64,000 bases of DNA from Malus domestica (taxonomy: Eukaryota > Streptophyta > Magnoliopsida > Rosales > Rosaceae). Positions 1 through 11,910 of the stretch are shown here, piece by piece. The notes under the pieces are model-generated. The model saw only the letters and a list, made by a program, of their open reading frames with translations, had not been told where the DNA came from and did not search any database. The stretch spans positions 5,096,501-5,160,500 of the forward strand of contig NC_091675.1 in assembly GCF_042453785.1 (NCBI RefSeq). Reading direction: 5' to 3'. Position numbers and translations under genes: made by a program. Every line of letters begins with the position of its first letter. Within the stretch, counting starts at the first letter, position 1.

Positions 1-165
1 TGTTATTTTGTGTAATCACGGTTAAATCACGTTAACATTTTATATTATTTTTATAGAGATAATAACATAAAAATAAATAGTAATATAAAATATATATGTG
101 GTTTAACCGTGATCATATAAAGGACACGAAAAAATGTAAAAAGGCATACAATCCTTGTCCAATAT
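1..165. mobile_element. Hairpin MITE family B, copy 1 (cut by window edge)
   Basis: The core arms (TCACGGTTAAATCACGT near the left edge and its complement near 100-115) and the end reading ACAATCCTTGTCC match the MITE copies at 916-1105, 40546-40766 and 57342-57534. The left terminus lies outside the window. Confidence 0.65.
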
Positions 166-429
166 ATACAATTGATTTCTGGTCATATCGTGGTCTTATC
201 CACACTTTATACATTAACCATATGGAGAAATAAGTTTCGAATCAACTCCAAAGATAAACATTATGTGATTATTGTACACCACACATTACAATTCATGTCT
301 CTTTGTCATTTATATCTGTGCAGTATTTTGGGCTGACGATTGTATTTATGTTACTCTTTACATAAAGAGTAAAAGACTGATTGAAAAATATACACCGAAT
401 TACATGTTGACGTAAAACAATTAACAAAA

Positions 430-560
430 ACGAAAATTAATGAAAATAGTTTGAAAATTTTGAGTTTTACTCAAAATGACAAAAAGATGTGATAAGTGAA
501 TAGTATCAGAAGTGATTTTTTAGAGTAAAAATATCTTTAACATTAAAAGTGAATAGTACC
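430..560. repeat. Dispersed repeat family C, degenerate copy
   Basis: It shares the ordered blocks TTGAAAA..TTTGAGTTTTA, GTGAATAGTATCA and TTTTTTAGAGTAAAAAT with copies near 7013-7160, 17461-17597 (reverse) and 47285-47405. No coding and no clear terminal repeats; class unknown, perhaps part of a MITE. Confidence 0.5.
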
Positions 561-915
561 ATAAGTGTATCGTTAAGACTCCCTTCACAAAATTCTTATC
601 CAACTATTTTATACATGCATGTAACTGCCGACATCAAATATATGTATAATATAGTCATCAATGGATAATGTTAGGTAGACTAAATTTACAAACTAAATGA
701 TATGTCATTAATAAGAAATAAACACGTTAATCAACATTTAAATAATAATTCAACCATCAACTGTTGTTTGTAAATTTTTATCTACAAATTTAGCCTCTCT
801 AATATTACCTTCATTACACCAACAAAAAAAAAATGTAACAAAATCCTTAAGTAATAATTCAACTATTAACTGTTGTTTGTAAAATTTTTATCTACAAATT
901 TAACCTCTCTAATAA

Positions 916-1105
916 GGACAAGGATTGTCCGCCCTCTCGCTTCCCGTGCCCTTCCGTGCTCTCTTGTTTGTGTAGTCACGGTTAAACCACGTCAACATTT
1001 TATATTACTAGTCATTTTTGTCTTATTATCTCTACAAAAAAATAATATAAAATATTAACGTGGTTTAACTGTAACCTTAAAATTGGATAGCAGACAATCC
1101 TGTCC
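916..1105. mobile_element. Hairpin MITE family B, copy 2
   Basis: Terminal inverted repeats begin GGACAAGGATTGTC and end GACAATCCTGTCC. The two halves pair through the core (CACGGTTAAACCACGT and ACGTGGTTTAACTGT), so the 190-bp unit can fold end to end. It has no coding capacity. Copy 3 at 40546 has a clear 9-bp target duplication, suggesting a Mutator-like source; no target duplication could be confirmed here. Confidence 0.8.
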
Positions 1106-1175
1106 GTATATATTATCTTCTTTCTATTTCTCACATGTCACCATGATATGACCAGAAATGCATACATTATTGTAG

Positions 1176-1790
1176 GTGTTGCTAGTAGCAGGGACAGACA
1201 CTTCATCATCATCTCTTGACTGGTCAATGGCGTTATTGCTCAACCATCCAGAGGAGATGGAGAAAGTGAGAGCTGAGATAGACACAAACATTGGACAAGA
1301 GCGTCCGTTGGAAGAGCAAGACCTGCCAAAGCTCAAGTACTTACAAAATGTGATCCATGAGACGCATCGCTTGTACCCACCTGTCCCACTTCTAGTGCCT
1401 CACGAAGCTTCTGAGGACTGTGTGGTGGGGGGATATGATGTGCCACGTCACACAATGCTGGTGATCAACGCTTGGGCCATTCATAGGGACCCTGAGATTT
1501 GGGAGGACCCTACAAAGTTTAAGCCAGAGAGGTTTGAAGGATGGAGTGGTGAGGGCTCTCAAGGGTACAAGTTAATTCCGTTTGGGAATGGAAGGCGTGG
1601 ATGTCCTGGGGCTGGCTTAGGAAACAGGTTAGTTGGATTGGCGCTGGGGAGTTTGATTCAGTCTTTTGAGTGGGAGAGGGTTGGTGAAGAGAAGGTGGAC
1701 ATGGGTGAAGGTTTGGGCCTTGCCATGCCAAGGGTCGAGCCATTGGAGGCTATTTGTAAACCACGCCCAATCATGCTGTCTTCTATGTGA
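1176..1790 (+). CDS. Cytochrome P450, CYP81-like, last exon (5' part outside window)
   Basis: This is the C-terminal exon (about 204 residues) of a microsomal haem monooxygenase. It opens directly after an AG acceptor at 1174-1175 with the I-helix oxygen-binding motif (AGTDTS). In order follow the K-helix ExxR (seen as ETHR), the PERF motif (KPERFE) and the haem loop [11 protein letters not shown] with the axial cysteine. The ending (EWERVGEE...[17 protein letters not shown]) is typical of the CYP81 family, which hydroxylates isoflavonoids, lignans or indole glucosinolates; the substrate cannot be read from this part. No ATG fits the start and no upstream P450 coding is visible in 1-1175. The first exon (about 300 residues) must therefore lie left of the window, or the gene is truncated. 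The exon itself has no stop or frameshift. Confidence 0.9.
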   Translation: MLLVAGTDTSSSSLDWSMALLLNHPEEMEKVRAEIDTNIGQERPLEEQDLPKLKYLQNVIHETHRLYPPVPLLVPHEASEDCVVGGYDVPRHTMLVINAWAIHRDPEIWEDPTKFKPERFEGWSGEGSQGYKLIPFGNGRRGCPGAGLGNRLVGLALGSLIQSFEWERVGEEKVDMGEGLGLAMPRVEPLEAICKPRPIMLSSM

Positions 1791-2914
1791 AATGACATTG
1801 GCCTACGCCCTAAGCGTTGGCCACCGTCACGATCAATTTTTAAGAGTTTAAGAATTAAGAAAGGCATTTCGACCTGATGAGACGTTCCACTAGCCCGCTT
1901 AGGAATTCTCATAGATCGCAACTTTCACTTAGATAAAAAATAGATAACTTCAATTTTACTTTTTATTTTTTCAATAAATTGTAAGAGACTTATTGAATAC
2001 TTGGAGGAACACTCATTAGATGAACAATTTTATTTTTTTGTTTTGAAAAGGGAAAATCAGAAAGAAGACCTTATGTTCATGCATGGTGATAGACTGATGG
2101 TACTAAATTGACCCCTTGTTATGAACAATTCTATATTATTCTTAAAAAGTGTGACTTATTCGGTACATGATTGTTGTTAAGGTGTGACAGGTTAGTCCAT
2201 ATCTTTTAAAAGTTGCTAAAAACTAAATTATACTAGTAACTTTGAAGTTTTGAAATTGTATGAAGTTATATTTTTTGTTTGTTTGAACATTTAATCCTTT
2301 GTTAAATATCGATGACATTTCATATGTGATACCTACTTGTAAGCATATAAGCCACATTTGCACTATTTGGACCAAATTGTGATTAGTTCTTGGTTTGGAA
2401 TGTAAAGCATCGATTTAGAATAGTTGAAGCTTTACGATGAATTCTTTTTGTCCACATGATGCACATGTAACTTAGACAGTAGCAGCTTATAATACAAGAG
2501 AAAATCATTGCAAACTTAGCCCACTGTTAAAAAGTATACGTGAAGACGTAAGCGGCCCACTTCATTCAATGGGCCTAACCCAAACCCAAGACCCTAAACA
2601 GCTAACCTAACCAAGGAAACCCAGCAACCAATCTAATTAGCCTTTTTCAAAAAATTAAATGAAATAATAAAGAAGGAAAAAGGTGAACCGTCAAACATTT
2701 CACCATCAGCGCTCACTTCTAAGGTAATCCATCTTGTTAAGCTTTAATCTCACCTATATATATATATATATACACATATATACATATATACATATATATA
2801 TAGATTGTTTTCTCGCATTTGAAATTCACCAACAAATTGTTTACCGTCTCTCATTTTCTATATTTATTTTTTTGAATTTCTATATTAATTTTACCTCCAC
2901 AAATCCTCATCGAA
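1791..2914. other. P450 3' flank and WPP gene promoter; nothing else seen
   Basis: AT-rich spacer with no supported gene. A (TA)n-type run at about 2755-2802 could serve as the TATA region of the WPP gene, which starts 110-150 bases downstream. Confidence 0.5.
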
Positions 2915-3418
2915 ATGTCGGATTCCGAGAGCGCCGCCGTAGCACCACCGCAAGACCAAACCTCCGCCATGGAGCCCGAATCCCAACAGCAGCACCACCA
3001 CGACGCACCAGCTCACAAAGAGAAGCCCAGCGTCCTCACCTCCTTCAGCATATGGCCGCCGACCCAGCGCACGCGCGACGCCGTCGTCAACCGCCTCATC
3101 GAGACCCTCACCACGCCCTCCCCTCTCTCCAAGCGCTACGGCACCATGGCTGCCGACGAGGCTTCCGCCACCGCCCGCCTCATCGAGGAGGACGCCTTCG
3201 CCGCCGCCGGTGGCTCCGCCGCGACCGAGGAGGACGGGATTCAGATCCTGCAGGTTTACTCCAAGGAGATCAGCAAGCGCATGCTCGACACCGTCAAGTC
3301 CAAGAACGCCGCTGCTTCCGCTGCTCAAAACGGCGCCTCGGAGTCCGAGGCTGCGAGCTCTGACGTGGACCCCACCGCTGCTGCCGCCAGTGAGGATGCT
3401 AAGGGCGAAGAGTACTGA
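2915..3418 (+). CDS. WPP-domain protein, MAF1-like (nuclear envelope associated)
   Basis: A 167-residue intronless gene. The first third is polar and rich in Ala, Pro, Gln and His. The WPP domain spans about residues 45-145 and opens with the signature SIWPPTQRTRDAVVNRL, followed by SPLSKRYGTM, ARLIEEDAF and DGIQILQVYSKEISKRML; the acidic Ala/Ser tail is low complexity. Plant WPP proteins (MFP1 attachment factor 1, WPP1/2) sit at the nuclear rim and bind WIT coiled-coil proteins; the same domain anchors RanGAP. This short form carries only the WPP domain, which matches MAF1/WPP1-2 rather than RanGAP or MFP1. The start ATG has an adenine-rich context (CGAAATGTC). The coding part is much GC-richer than its surroundings, as expected of a conserved exon. 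Confidence 0.92.
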   Translation: MSDSESAAVAPPQDQTSAMEPESQQQHHHDAPAHKEKPSVLTSFSIWPPTQRTRDAVVNRLIETLTTPSPLSKRYGTMAADEASATARLIEEDAFAAAGGSAATEEDGIQILQVYSKEISKRMLDTVKSKNAAASAAQNGASESEAASSDVDPTAAAASEDAKGEEY

Positions 3419-5434
3419 TCTCTCCATGTGTGTTAGGTCACTCTTAGCTTCGTATCAGGGCTTTCATATCGAGATCTATTCGTATTTATCATGGATTTCT
3501 TGTGATGCCTATATACTTAATGACCTGCTAAATATTTAAACTTTGGTAATTTCGCATTGTGCTTCAATGTTCTGTGGATTATATTATCTGGATTTCTGTT
3601 GTGAGTATTGATCTACTGAGTCTTGATCTGCTTTGTTCGGAGATGTTTATGCTCAAGAATTTATAAGGAAGTCGGTGCATTTGGAATTTGAAATTTTTCG
3701 AAATCTTTCCTATTGCATAATCTACGTGTTTTATGGCGCTTTCGGTTGTTCAAACTGTTTGGCAATTCCATTTCGACTTCACTACTAGCTAGATCCCAAT
3801 TTCTGAATCAAATTTGTGTGGTTATAGTTCAGTATGTTTACTTATGCATAATGTTGCTTCTTGGAGCATGCATTTGGTCCTTTACATAATCAGAGGTGTT
3901 TTCGAGTGCTTGACAGCTGGTTTTTTTGGTAAACCATGTTAAACTCTTGTTGCATTGTACTCTTTTGAGAGTTTAGATTGTCGGTACAATGTGATTGCAA
4001 CGGTACGAGACTTAATCAGAACCATTCTTCGTTGAATTAAACCTTATTTCGGAAGTAGTTCTTCCTATTTTCTATGTTTCATTTATGGAAACAAAGTTCA
4101 CATTTCTCACAATTATAAGAAACCTTTTTCCTTCGTTGTGACCAAATGTACAGGATTTTCATTTTTGGAAAGGTTCAGTATTCGTGTCAAATTAAGCTTT
4201 CAGTGAAAGTGATATTGGCTAATGTTGCTCAGAGCTTTCTTATCGAGTTCTAGTTGTTGTCCAAGCATGTTAAACTCAAAAGTAGTCTACTTTCTATCTG
4301 TGTATGCAAATCTAATTTTTTTCATCTCATCTTTCGTGCGACTGCTTTTGTTCCACCAGTAGTAGATAATCTGGAAAACAAAGGTGACTAACATTTTGGG
4401 TAAATGTAATTTGCTTGATATTTTACAGTTTGAAGTACAGTTTGAAGTAGTTTGAACTCCCTTGAGGTTGACTAGGATTTGATTAAGAGTATTATCGGTG
4501 TGAAATGGTTGAGTATAGTTTAGAATGGTATCCTGAGTTCCCGGCACTCACACCTTGGAAGTTTTTCTTTATGTTAGGTTGTTTGATGTCTTGTAACTCT
4601 AATTGTGTTACTGCTACTGTGCCGAGGATGTTTTTCTTGCAGATGCCTCTTTTTAGTGGATGTCTCGTTTGACAATAAGCGATTTTTGCCGTCCTCTCAC
4701 TGCAAGTTTCTCCTAAGTGCATCTAATCTTTGGACTAGCTCCCAGTTTGTCTAGTGGATTGATATTTGTATTAGTTTTTCAGTTAGCTGGAACCTTGTTT
4801 GTCTTGCTGATCGCACACCATTGCTTGTTTGTCTGCATTTTCTTAACAAGTGGACGTGCAGCGGTTGAGCATGCCGTGTTAGACGGTTTATGCGATGGCG
4901 CATCAAGCTTTGAAGATGTATGATGAAAATACCACACACATGGATTTTTTTCTACTCATCAAATCAAGGTTTGAATCTGTCATGACATGTTCTGTATATT
5001 CTACCTCTCTATTCAGAAATTCGTTGTGCATTGTATTTTCGTCTTCCGTCCCGTAATAACGTTATGGAACGGCCCCGTGTTGTGTTTAGTAGTTGGCCTT
5101 CCCTAGTTCATCCTTCTCTGTTAGAATCTGATACATCAAGTAGAAAACTAATGACTTTGGAAAACTTATTTGATAGGGCCTTTTTATTTGCTATGAAACT
5201 TCGGCTTCTTCTTGTGGCCCTTGGAATATATTCAAGAGCTGCTGGTGATTTGAGGTCTTCTTATTTTGCCTTCATTATGTGCTTTAGGGCTATACATTGT
5301 TGGTATATAATCATTGAGAATCAGTTTTAAAGAATTTCTTAACTAGTAGATGTGAGTTAAATCAATTAGTCACGTCAGTATATCTAACCGGATCGACTAC
5401 TTGCACCTAATTTTAAATCTCTTCCCATTCTGTG
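3419..5434. other. 3' flank of WPP gene; no supported gene
   Basis: About 2 kb of T-rich DNA, presumably 3' UTR followed by spacer. Short open frames exist but have neither family resemblance nor splice-consistent extensions. Confidence 0.45.
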
Positions 5435-5740
5435 TACTAGAGTTGATTACAATATTACTTTAGTAAAAGAATTCCTATCGAATTAGAGCAAGGTTATGCA
5501 CATGAACAAGGACAATACATAATATATTGTAAACTCTATACCGTAACGAAATTCTTTAGTACTAGAGTTGATTACAATATTACTTTAGTAAAAGAATTCC
5601 TATTGAATTAGAGCTCGGTTATGCACATGAACAAGAACAATACATAATATATTGTAAACTCCACACCGTAACGAAATTCTTTAGTTAAAAAAAATTCTAT
5701 GGGTCGTAGATTTAATTTTGTTCATGGTATCAGAGCTAGG
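5435..5740. repeat. 125-bp tandem duplication next to a primer-site-like motif
   Basis: Two near-identical 125-base units (5435-5559 and 5560-5684) begin TACTAGAGTTGATTACAATA. They are followed at 5725-5736 by TGGTATCAGAGC, the usual initiator-Met-tRNA primer site of Ty1/copia-type elements. This suggests the remains of an LTR plus primer site from an old retroelement. No coding remnant was recognised to its right, so the assignment is tentative. Confidence 0.45.
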
Positions 5741-6175
5741 TTATACAGATGAGTAACACAATATTGTGTAACAACATTCACATAACATAGTCCTGATACC
5801 ACAATGGAATGAGAACTAGACCCACAGCCAATGGTTGGAGAAATCATGTTTTTAAATTAAAATTCGAAATTGTTATTGCGCGATGTGGGACAACAAAACT
5901 AGTTGTCACCAGAGCGACAAAACACACCAACACAACACTCGGAGCTTCTCCATTTTTATACTCTCTCTATCTTGTTATGATGTAAAATACTTGTCTTTTG
6001 TTCTATGTTGCCCAATAATATCCTCAAAACGCAAGTTTAGATGTAGCTCAAATCCAAAGAATGGCTGAAATCCAAGCTTGTTGGAGAGCAAATAAGATGT
6101 CACGTAACTCGGCCACCAAAATTTCACCACACCCGAAGTAGCACAAAAATTAGACAACCTATGATTCGTTAGGTT

Positions 6176-6343
6176 GAGAAAATTTTCATTGTGACCGGAA
6201 TACGAGTGGTACATCATGTGTTTTTATATAAATGGTAGGAAATTTTATTTTTTAAGTTATTAACTTTTTAACACATATATCCCATTATTTGTATAATAAC
6301 ACGTGATGTACCATCTTGTATACCGATCACACTAAAAAATTTC
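6176..6343. mobile_element. MITE family A, copy 1
   Basis: A 168-bp unit with inverted ends (GAGAAAATTTTCATTGTGACC ... GATCACACTAAAAAATTTC in shortened form) and the family-typical inner blocks GAGTGGTACATCATGTG and AACACGTGATGTACCA. Four other copies lie in the window (18458, 31629, 39437 split, 52490). Confidence 0.8.
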
Positions 6344-7589
6344 ATAAGAGAGAGAATACTGCAATATCAAAATTTGATTAAATTAAAAATAATCAAATAC
6401 CTTTTAAGTTATTATATAACACATTTTTATTTTGTTCGATTGACTAATTGGTCTCCTGTATCATTCCCTAGGAAGCCGCAAGAGAATGATTTCAAACTAT
6501 TTCAATTAATTTTCTTTTATTATTCGGTCATCAACGGATTGATTACTTTAGGTGGATTGGACTTGGAATTTTAAGGATAAGATGTTGCCAAGTAAAAGTA
6601 AGCAGGCCGCTGGCTCCAGGTGGATAAATTTTTGTCTTGTTGCTAATATAGTCGTCGAATTCAGCTTATTTTCTTTTCGATTGAGCAATTTTTCTTTCAT
6701 GATACGTGTTAGTAAATGGTTTGAAAAATTAACAATAGATTTTTTATATAAAAATGTAATGAATCATTGCAACGTTCAAATTTTGCATAAAACTCGCATC
6801 ACTTGGTGGTACTTTTGTTGTTGCAGACCCCAGATTAAGAGCTTTACTTAATCAATTAAAGATTAAAATGAAATTAAAATATTATTTTCACACAATATTT
6901 GATTCTTTCTTCATTGAAACCTTGAGTTTGAGTTTAGGTTTTATGCATGAGACAAACCGACTTTGGTGAAGTTTCCAAAAAAAAACACTAAAAAAAAAAA
7001 AAAAAAAAAAAAAAACTAATGAAAAGAGCTTGAAAACTTTAAGTTTCAACAATAAGGACAAAATAAATTGTAAAATGAATAGTAACATGTTTGACTTTTT
7101 AGTGTAAAAATGTGGTTTTTCGTTAAAGTAAACAGTGCTGCGGGTTTTTCGTTAAAACTTCAAAAAAAAAATGAAACGGACTTTGGTGACTCCAAACAAC
7201 TTTAAACGTTCAATATGCTTTATTTTTATTTTTATTTTTATTTTTTACTTCTATTCAGACCAATGCAAAGCAATGTGTTCGTTTGGTTTATTTGTCAAAG
7301 TGTTAATAGATGTTGATCTTGTCGTTGCTCCTCTAACGTAACTTCGAGTAGAACGGATAAATAGTGATATAGGTTCAAGATATCGCAACATTGTACATCT
7401 TCTTTCAGCATGTAAGATATCTCGATTGATTCTAAATCTGAGAAACCCCAAGAGAAACCGATGGTGGATACGGTTGAAAAGATTGATCAGGTTGAGGGTG
7501 ATTCTCTTCCATTACCTAATAAAGTTGGTCAAGTGTTGCTGGCTCAAAAACAAATGATCACAGATGCTATGGAGTAGTATCGGAAGCAG
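6344..7589. other. Spacer with family C repeat and poly(A) run
   Basis: No supported gene. A poly(A) run lies at about 6990-7015, and a copy of dispersed repeat family C at 7013-7160 (GCTTGAAAACTTTAAGTTTC, GACTTTTTAGTGTAAAAAT). The stretch 7450-7590 may belong to the flank of the LTR fossil that follows. Confidence 0.45.
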
Positions 7590-10552
7590 ATTATTCTCTT
7601 GTGCATCGGACAGAGACTGAATTGGAGTTGGTTTTATCACTCCCCTGCAAACTGATATGGAGGCCACGAACTGGAAGTTTGGACAACAAGAATTCAAAAC
7701 GAATTGCAGACAATCCCTTGGTAAGGAGATCAGTGGAGGAGACATAGCCAACAATGATCTCTTTGCGAGTTACTTTTTCACGGACATAGTGATAGTTGAC
7801 TTTGACATGCCGCATACGCTGTTGATAAACGGGATTGGAGGCTATGGAGATTGCACTAATGTTGTAGCACTAGATGCGGGGTGGAGAAAGAGGGAGATGA
7901 AGCTCCCGAAACAAGGTATGATACCCAGAGAGAGCAACGACAGTGTAGGCAAATTAACGATATTCAACTTCTGTACTTGATCGTGAGACACCGCTTTGCT
8001 TCTTGGAGCTCCATGAGATGAGGTTGTCACCAGGAAAAATACAATAACCACCAGTTGACTGACTATCATCAGGATCCCCAGCATAGTCCGTATCAGCATA
8101 GGCAGTGAGTTGAAGGGAACTTGGGCAATAACTCGGGTGATAGACAATCCCATGATTTGGAGTAACTTTAAGATAATGGAGTATTCGTTTAACCAGAACC
8201 CAATGAATCGTTGTGGGCTTATGCATAAACTGACAAACCTGGTTAACGACAAACACAATATTAGGACGAGTGAAGAGAAGATACTACAAGGCACCCACAA
8301 CACTACGAAACTCGATGTTATCAGACAATGGTTCGCCATCCAAAAGACTGAGGTGTTGGCCACTAATTGATGGTGTCGAAATTGGCTTGCATTCCAACCT
8401 TTTGGTGCGTTTGAGAAGATCAATGATATACTTTGTCTACGTAAGATGAAGACCGGTGCTAGTACAATGAACTTCCATGCCTAAAAAATAATGTAGTAGT
8501 CCAAGATCCTTCATGGAAAATAATGTGCCCAACTGATGAATCAAACGAGTTATATGGTGCATTTTATTACCAAGAATAAGAATGAGGTAAATAACCACTG
8601 AACCATCAAAGAAAGTAAATGACGACGAATCTGCATGAGAATATATGAAACCCAAATTCTCCAAGTGTTAGGAAAAACATTGAAACCATGCGCGAGGAGC
8701 ATGTTTAAGACCATATAAGGAACACTGCAATTTGCACACATGAGATGGACGTTGAGGATCAATGAATGTGGTGGTTGCCGCATATAGACCTCTTCACTCA
8801 GGTATCGTTTGGTATGCCGACGGGACGGGACAGAACGGAATGGGACAGGACGGGACAGGACGGGACGGAACGGAGAGGGAGCAAAGATGCCCTCGGATGG
8901 AAACAAGGAGGAAGAAGAAGGAGACAGAGAGGTTATAATTTTGTGTTCCACGGATGTGGAACGAGTCGTTCCATGGGGGTGAGGCGGAACGAAAATTCAC
9001 CCAAAATTCGTCCAGTGGAACAGCGCGTTCCACTCGTTTTAGGATCACAAAACGTGAGACGGAACGCCTCATCCCACTCCGTTCCATCCTATCCCACGTA
9101 CCAAACGGTACCTCAAAGAACCATGGAGGAACGCATTTTGAACATCAAGTTGACGAAGTGGCTAATTGAAATGAATAACGATGGAGATAATTAACCTGAT
9201 AGTAGCATGATTAACAACGGGACTAAACATCTCACTGTAGTTCAAACCCTCTTGTTGATGAAACCCGTTAGCCACTAACTGTGCGTTGTAATGCTTAATT
9301 GATCCATCAGAGCGCCGCTTGATTTTATACACCCATTTATTCGGAAGAATGTTCATAGTGTGTTGAAATGGAACCAAAGTCCAAGTGTCGTTACGTTGTA
9401 AGGCATTGAATTTGTCAGCAATCGCCTTTCGCCACTCATAATCTTTATTAGCCTGACTAAAACATGTAGGCTCAACTAAGCCTTTAGCAAAAGTAGTAAC
9501 ACAAGCATATTTGGGATTAGGTTTGCCAATGCCCATTTTGCCTCAAGTGACCATGGAATGAGACAAGTCACTTACCTCGAGAGTAGATGAAACCGGTGAA
9601 GTGGGTGCGACTGGTGGCAGGTTGCTCGACACTTGGTAATAAAGTTTCTAATGAATTGTAGGTGATGGGAGTGTCACAAGCTTGTGCAAACGCAACAATG
9701 GTCTTATACTGAGGACCGACTCTACTCATAATAATGGCGACTAAATCGGATTTAGAGACGGGGGCACCAAAAAGAGCAAGATTGTCGGCAATGACGTTGA
9801 TTTTGTCAAGATAGTCAGCGATAGAAAGATCACCACGATAAGTATTCATCAATTCAGTACGCATCTAGATAATATGATTGTGAAAATTAGAAGCATATTG
9901 TTCCTGAAGGGACGACCAGGCAGAGGCTGAGTCAATTTTTTTTTACAATCGTAGCAAGAACCTTGGGAGTAAGTGAACTCGTAATCCAAGAAATGATCAT
10001 CTGATCAGTTTGTATCCATTCACTATATAATGGATTAACCTTGTCAGTGAGTTTTCCATTGTCATCAAGAAGAAAAGTAAACGGGTATTTGGTTTCACCA
10101 GTAACCAAAGACAATAAGTTGCGGCTATGCAGCAAGGGAAGGAACTGAGAACACCAGAGAGGGTAGTTGTTGCGGTCGAGCTTGATGGTGAGAAAGTTCG
10201 TGACAGAGGGAGTAGCAACAGCGGAGGAGGAAGAAGACGCCATAACTGTAAAAGACCGAAAAAAAAATTATAATATGAACCTTTGTCGTGAGACACTGGC
10301 TCGTGATACCATGAAACATAGTAATTATGAATCTCAACTCAATGATCGAGTGAGCAATGTGCATTGATATTTATAGGATTACAAGTCATACATATGTAGA
10401 ACTAGGATTACAACACGTGGACTAAAGAGAAGTTGAATCAGGATTAAACATGGTCTGCAGTAGGCGGTGCAGCAGGGGCATCTTCTGAGGATTCCTTGTT
10501 GGACTGGAATTCTGTTTGTGCATCAGACAGATTGAATTGGGGTTGATTAATA
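7590..10552 (-). mobile_element. Ty1/copia LTR retrotransposon fossil, minus strand
   Basis: Read on the minus strand, the parts in order are: a 5' LTR-like end (about 10320-10552), a primer site of the TGGTATCA type near 10311, a gag-like region with the plant copia N-terminal signature (KLDRNNYPLWCSQFLPLL, about 9568-10243), reverse transcriptase (NKWVYKIKRRSDGS; SMKDLGLLHYFLGMEV, about 8437-9536) and RNase H (YADTDYAGDPDDSQSTGG, about 7954-8256). A purine tract and the start of a 3' LTR come near 7645, matching the outer end of the right LTR. The element is clearly broken in many places and old; one MITE (8801-9112) has inserted into it. Ends are approximate. Confidence 0.8.
8801..9112. 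mobile_element. TIR element (about 312 bp) inserted in the copia fossil
   Basis: Long inverted ends start GGTATCGTTTGGTA and finish TACCAAACGGTACC, with continued pairing of GGGACGG/CCGTCCC-like G/C-rich arms. TCA flanks both sides (8798-8800 and 9113-9115), so the target duplication is 3 bp, pointing to a PIF/Harbinger (Tourist-like) relation. The base composition (GGGAC repeats) is unlike the host element on either side. Confidence 0.75.
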
Positions 10553-11511
10553 GGCTTCTTCCGAATGCAGTACTTTGTCTTGTATATCTTCAGATCATTG
10601 CTCACTTCTTTTGTTTTTTTAACTGGGTACTCATATTGCTAAGAATTCCTTGTTTTTTCTTTCAGAGAATGTGGTTAAAAAGCTCAGATTTTACTCTTTG
10701 GTTTCGAACACATGGGTTGGGCTTCACTTTCCGGATGATTCAATGTCATCCCTCGCAGCTAAGTTATGGGTTCATAAAGTTAAGCTTCGGTTATGAAATT
10801 GGTCTAATCTGTCTCCAATTAGCAAAAGTACCGCCAATTTCTGGACAGAAATACAGTCCACAAACCAAATCAGGCCAACGAGTAGGAGACGAAAAGGATT
10901 TCCATTTCCCACTCTTACAGTAATCAATGTGAAATTTCAGTAGGGTTGTCACATTGCGTGATCATATATACAAAATGTGAATTAATAACATTGCACGACG
11001 ATGTAACTTTTTTTTTGTCCTTTTATGTTATAACAAGTGGATTAGTAACATATATACTAAGTGACCTGTGTGATCTTAACGAGAAAACTTCAACTTTGAA
11101 CTAAGAAAAGAAAAAAAAAAAGTAAAGTCCAACTTGTCCATAGAAGGAAAGTAGAAACTGAGCCAGGTTTTGATTATTTGGTAGACTCGTCACTCATCAG
11201 CTACATGATATAAACACAGTGCGGAAACAACAATGTAATAGGCCAGACAATAAAAACCGAATTTAACGAATCCAGTTACTAATATTTGGAGCTTAATTAG
11301 GTAACAGCAAACCATGCGTAATCCGTTTTACAGATTTCCTAATTATTTCACTGATGATGAACTAAGACTGAAAACTTACAAGTATATTTGTGAATTTCCT
11401 AGGCGGATCAAAAACAAGATCCAAAACGTCACACCTTTGTGCAGCGTGAACATATAATAAATATCAAACAAATGAATGAGAGAAAGAGAGGAGAGGCAGG
11501 GATTCATTAAG
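10553..11511. other. Spacer between copia fossil and PIP gene 1
   Basis: No supported gene. One open frame at 10516-10923 overlaps the LTR end and lacks any recognisable domain. The last 50 bases are probably 3' UTR of the minus-strand peptide gene. Confidence 0.4.
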
Positions 11512-11823
11512 TTAATGGCCAGGGCCTTTTTTGCTAGGTCCAGAGGCCAATCTAAAGGCCAAGCTCCTCATCGAAGGACGACGATCCGTACTGCTGCTCG
11601 AGCTGTAATTAGAAGAAACAGCAAAGGTAGCCATTCCTCCTCCTGCCTTCTCAGCCCCATCACCACCTTTGCATCCGCCACGAGTGGTGGTGGCATTATC
11701 GCTCGCCGTCCTTGATTTTAGGGTTCGGCAATCCACTTGAGCAAACTGCGACAACACAATCAGCACCATGAGCCCCATCACAACCCACACGCAGCTGGAA
11801 CCTGCTGAGTTCTTCATTGACAT
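11512..11823 (-). CDS. PIP-type secreted signalling peptide precursor (copy 1)
   Basis: A 103-residue precursor. An N-terminal hydrophobic signal segment (about residues 11-28, VWVVMGLMVLIVLSQFA) is followed by a variable polar, Gly/Ser/Thr-rich region and a conserved C terminus, FRLASGPSKKGPGH. SGPSxxGxGH at the extreme C terminus is the hallmark of PAMP-induced secreted peptides (PIP/PIPL). In Arabidopsis the released peptide is sensed by RLK7 and amplifies immunity. The start is the ATG at 11823; a second ATG two codons later is also possible. The upstream TTG codons are not used. A palindromic TATA (11911-11925) and two W-boxes lie just upstream. It is the most canonical of the three copies in the window. 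Alternative class: CEP peptides also end in GxGH, but the CEP core (FRPTxPGxSPG) is absent. Confidence 0.87.
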   Translation of the reverse strand: MSMKNSAGSSCVWVVMGLMVLIVLSQFAQVDCRTLKSRTASDNATTTRGGCKGGDGAEKAGGGMATFAVSSNYSSSSSTDRRPSMRSLAFRLASGPSKKGPGH

Positions 11824-11910
11824 CTTCAACTAACAAAACACACAATATTTTCTCTTCAATTTTCTGGTTGGTTAATTATTTTGTTGTGTCGAAAAGGAAG
11901 GGATAGCCAC

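Larger units (their letters stand above)
1..1175 (+). other. Probable P450 intron loaded with repeats
   Basis: No coding sequence is visible. The stretch ends in a pyrimidine-bearing AG acceptor feeding the P450 exon, so it is probably the rest of that gene's intron. It contains a partial hairpin MITE at the window edge, a second complete copy near 916-1105, and a degenerate copy of another dispersed repeat near 430-560. Inference: insertions have lengthened the intron to more than 1.1 kb. Confidence 0.5.

Noticed and set aside
10516-10923. 135-codon open frame right of the copia fossil
   Set aside because: Begins within the LTR region, starts at a non-ATG codon or weak context, no domain.
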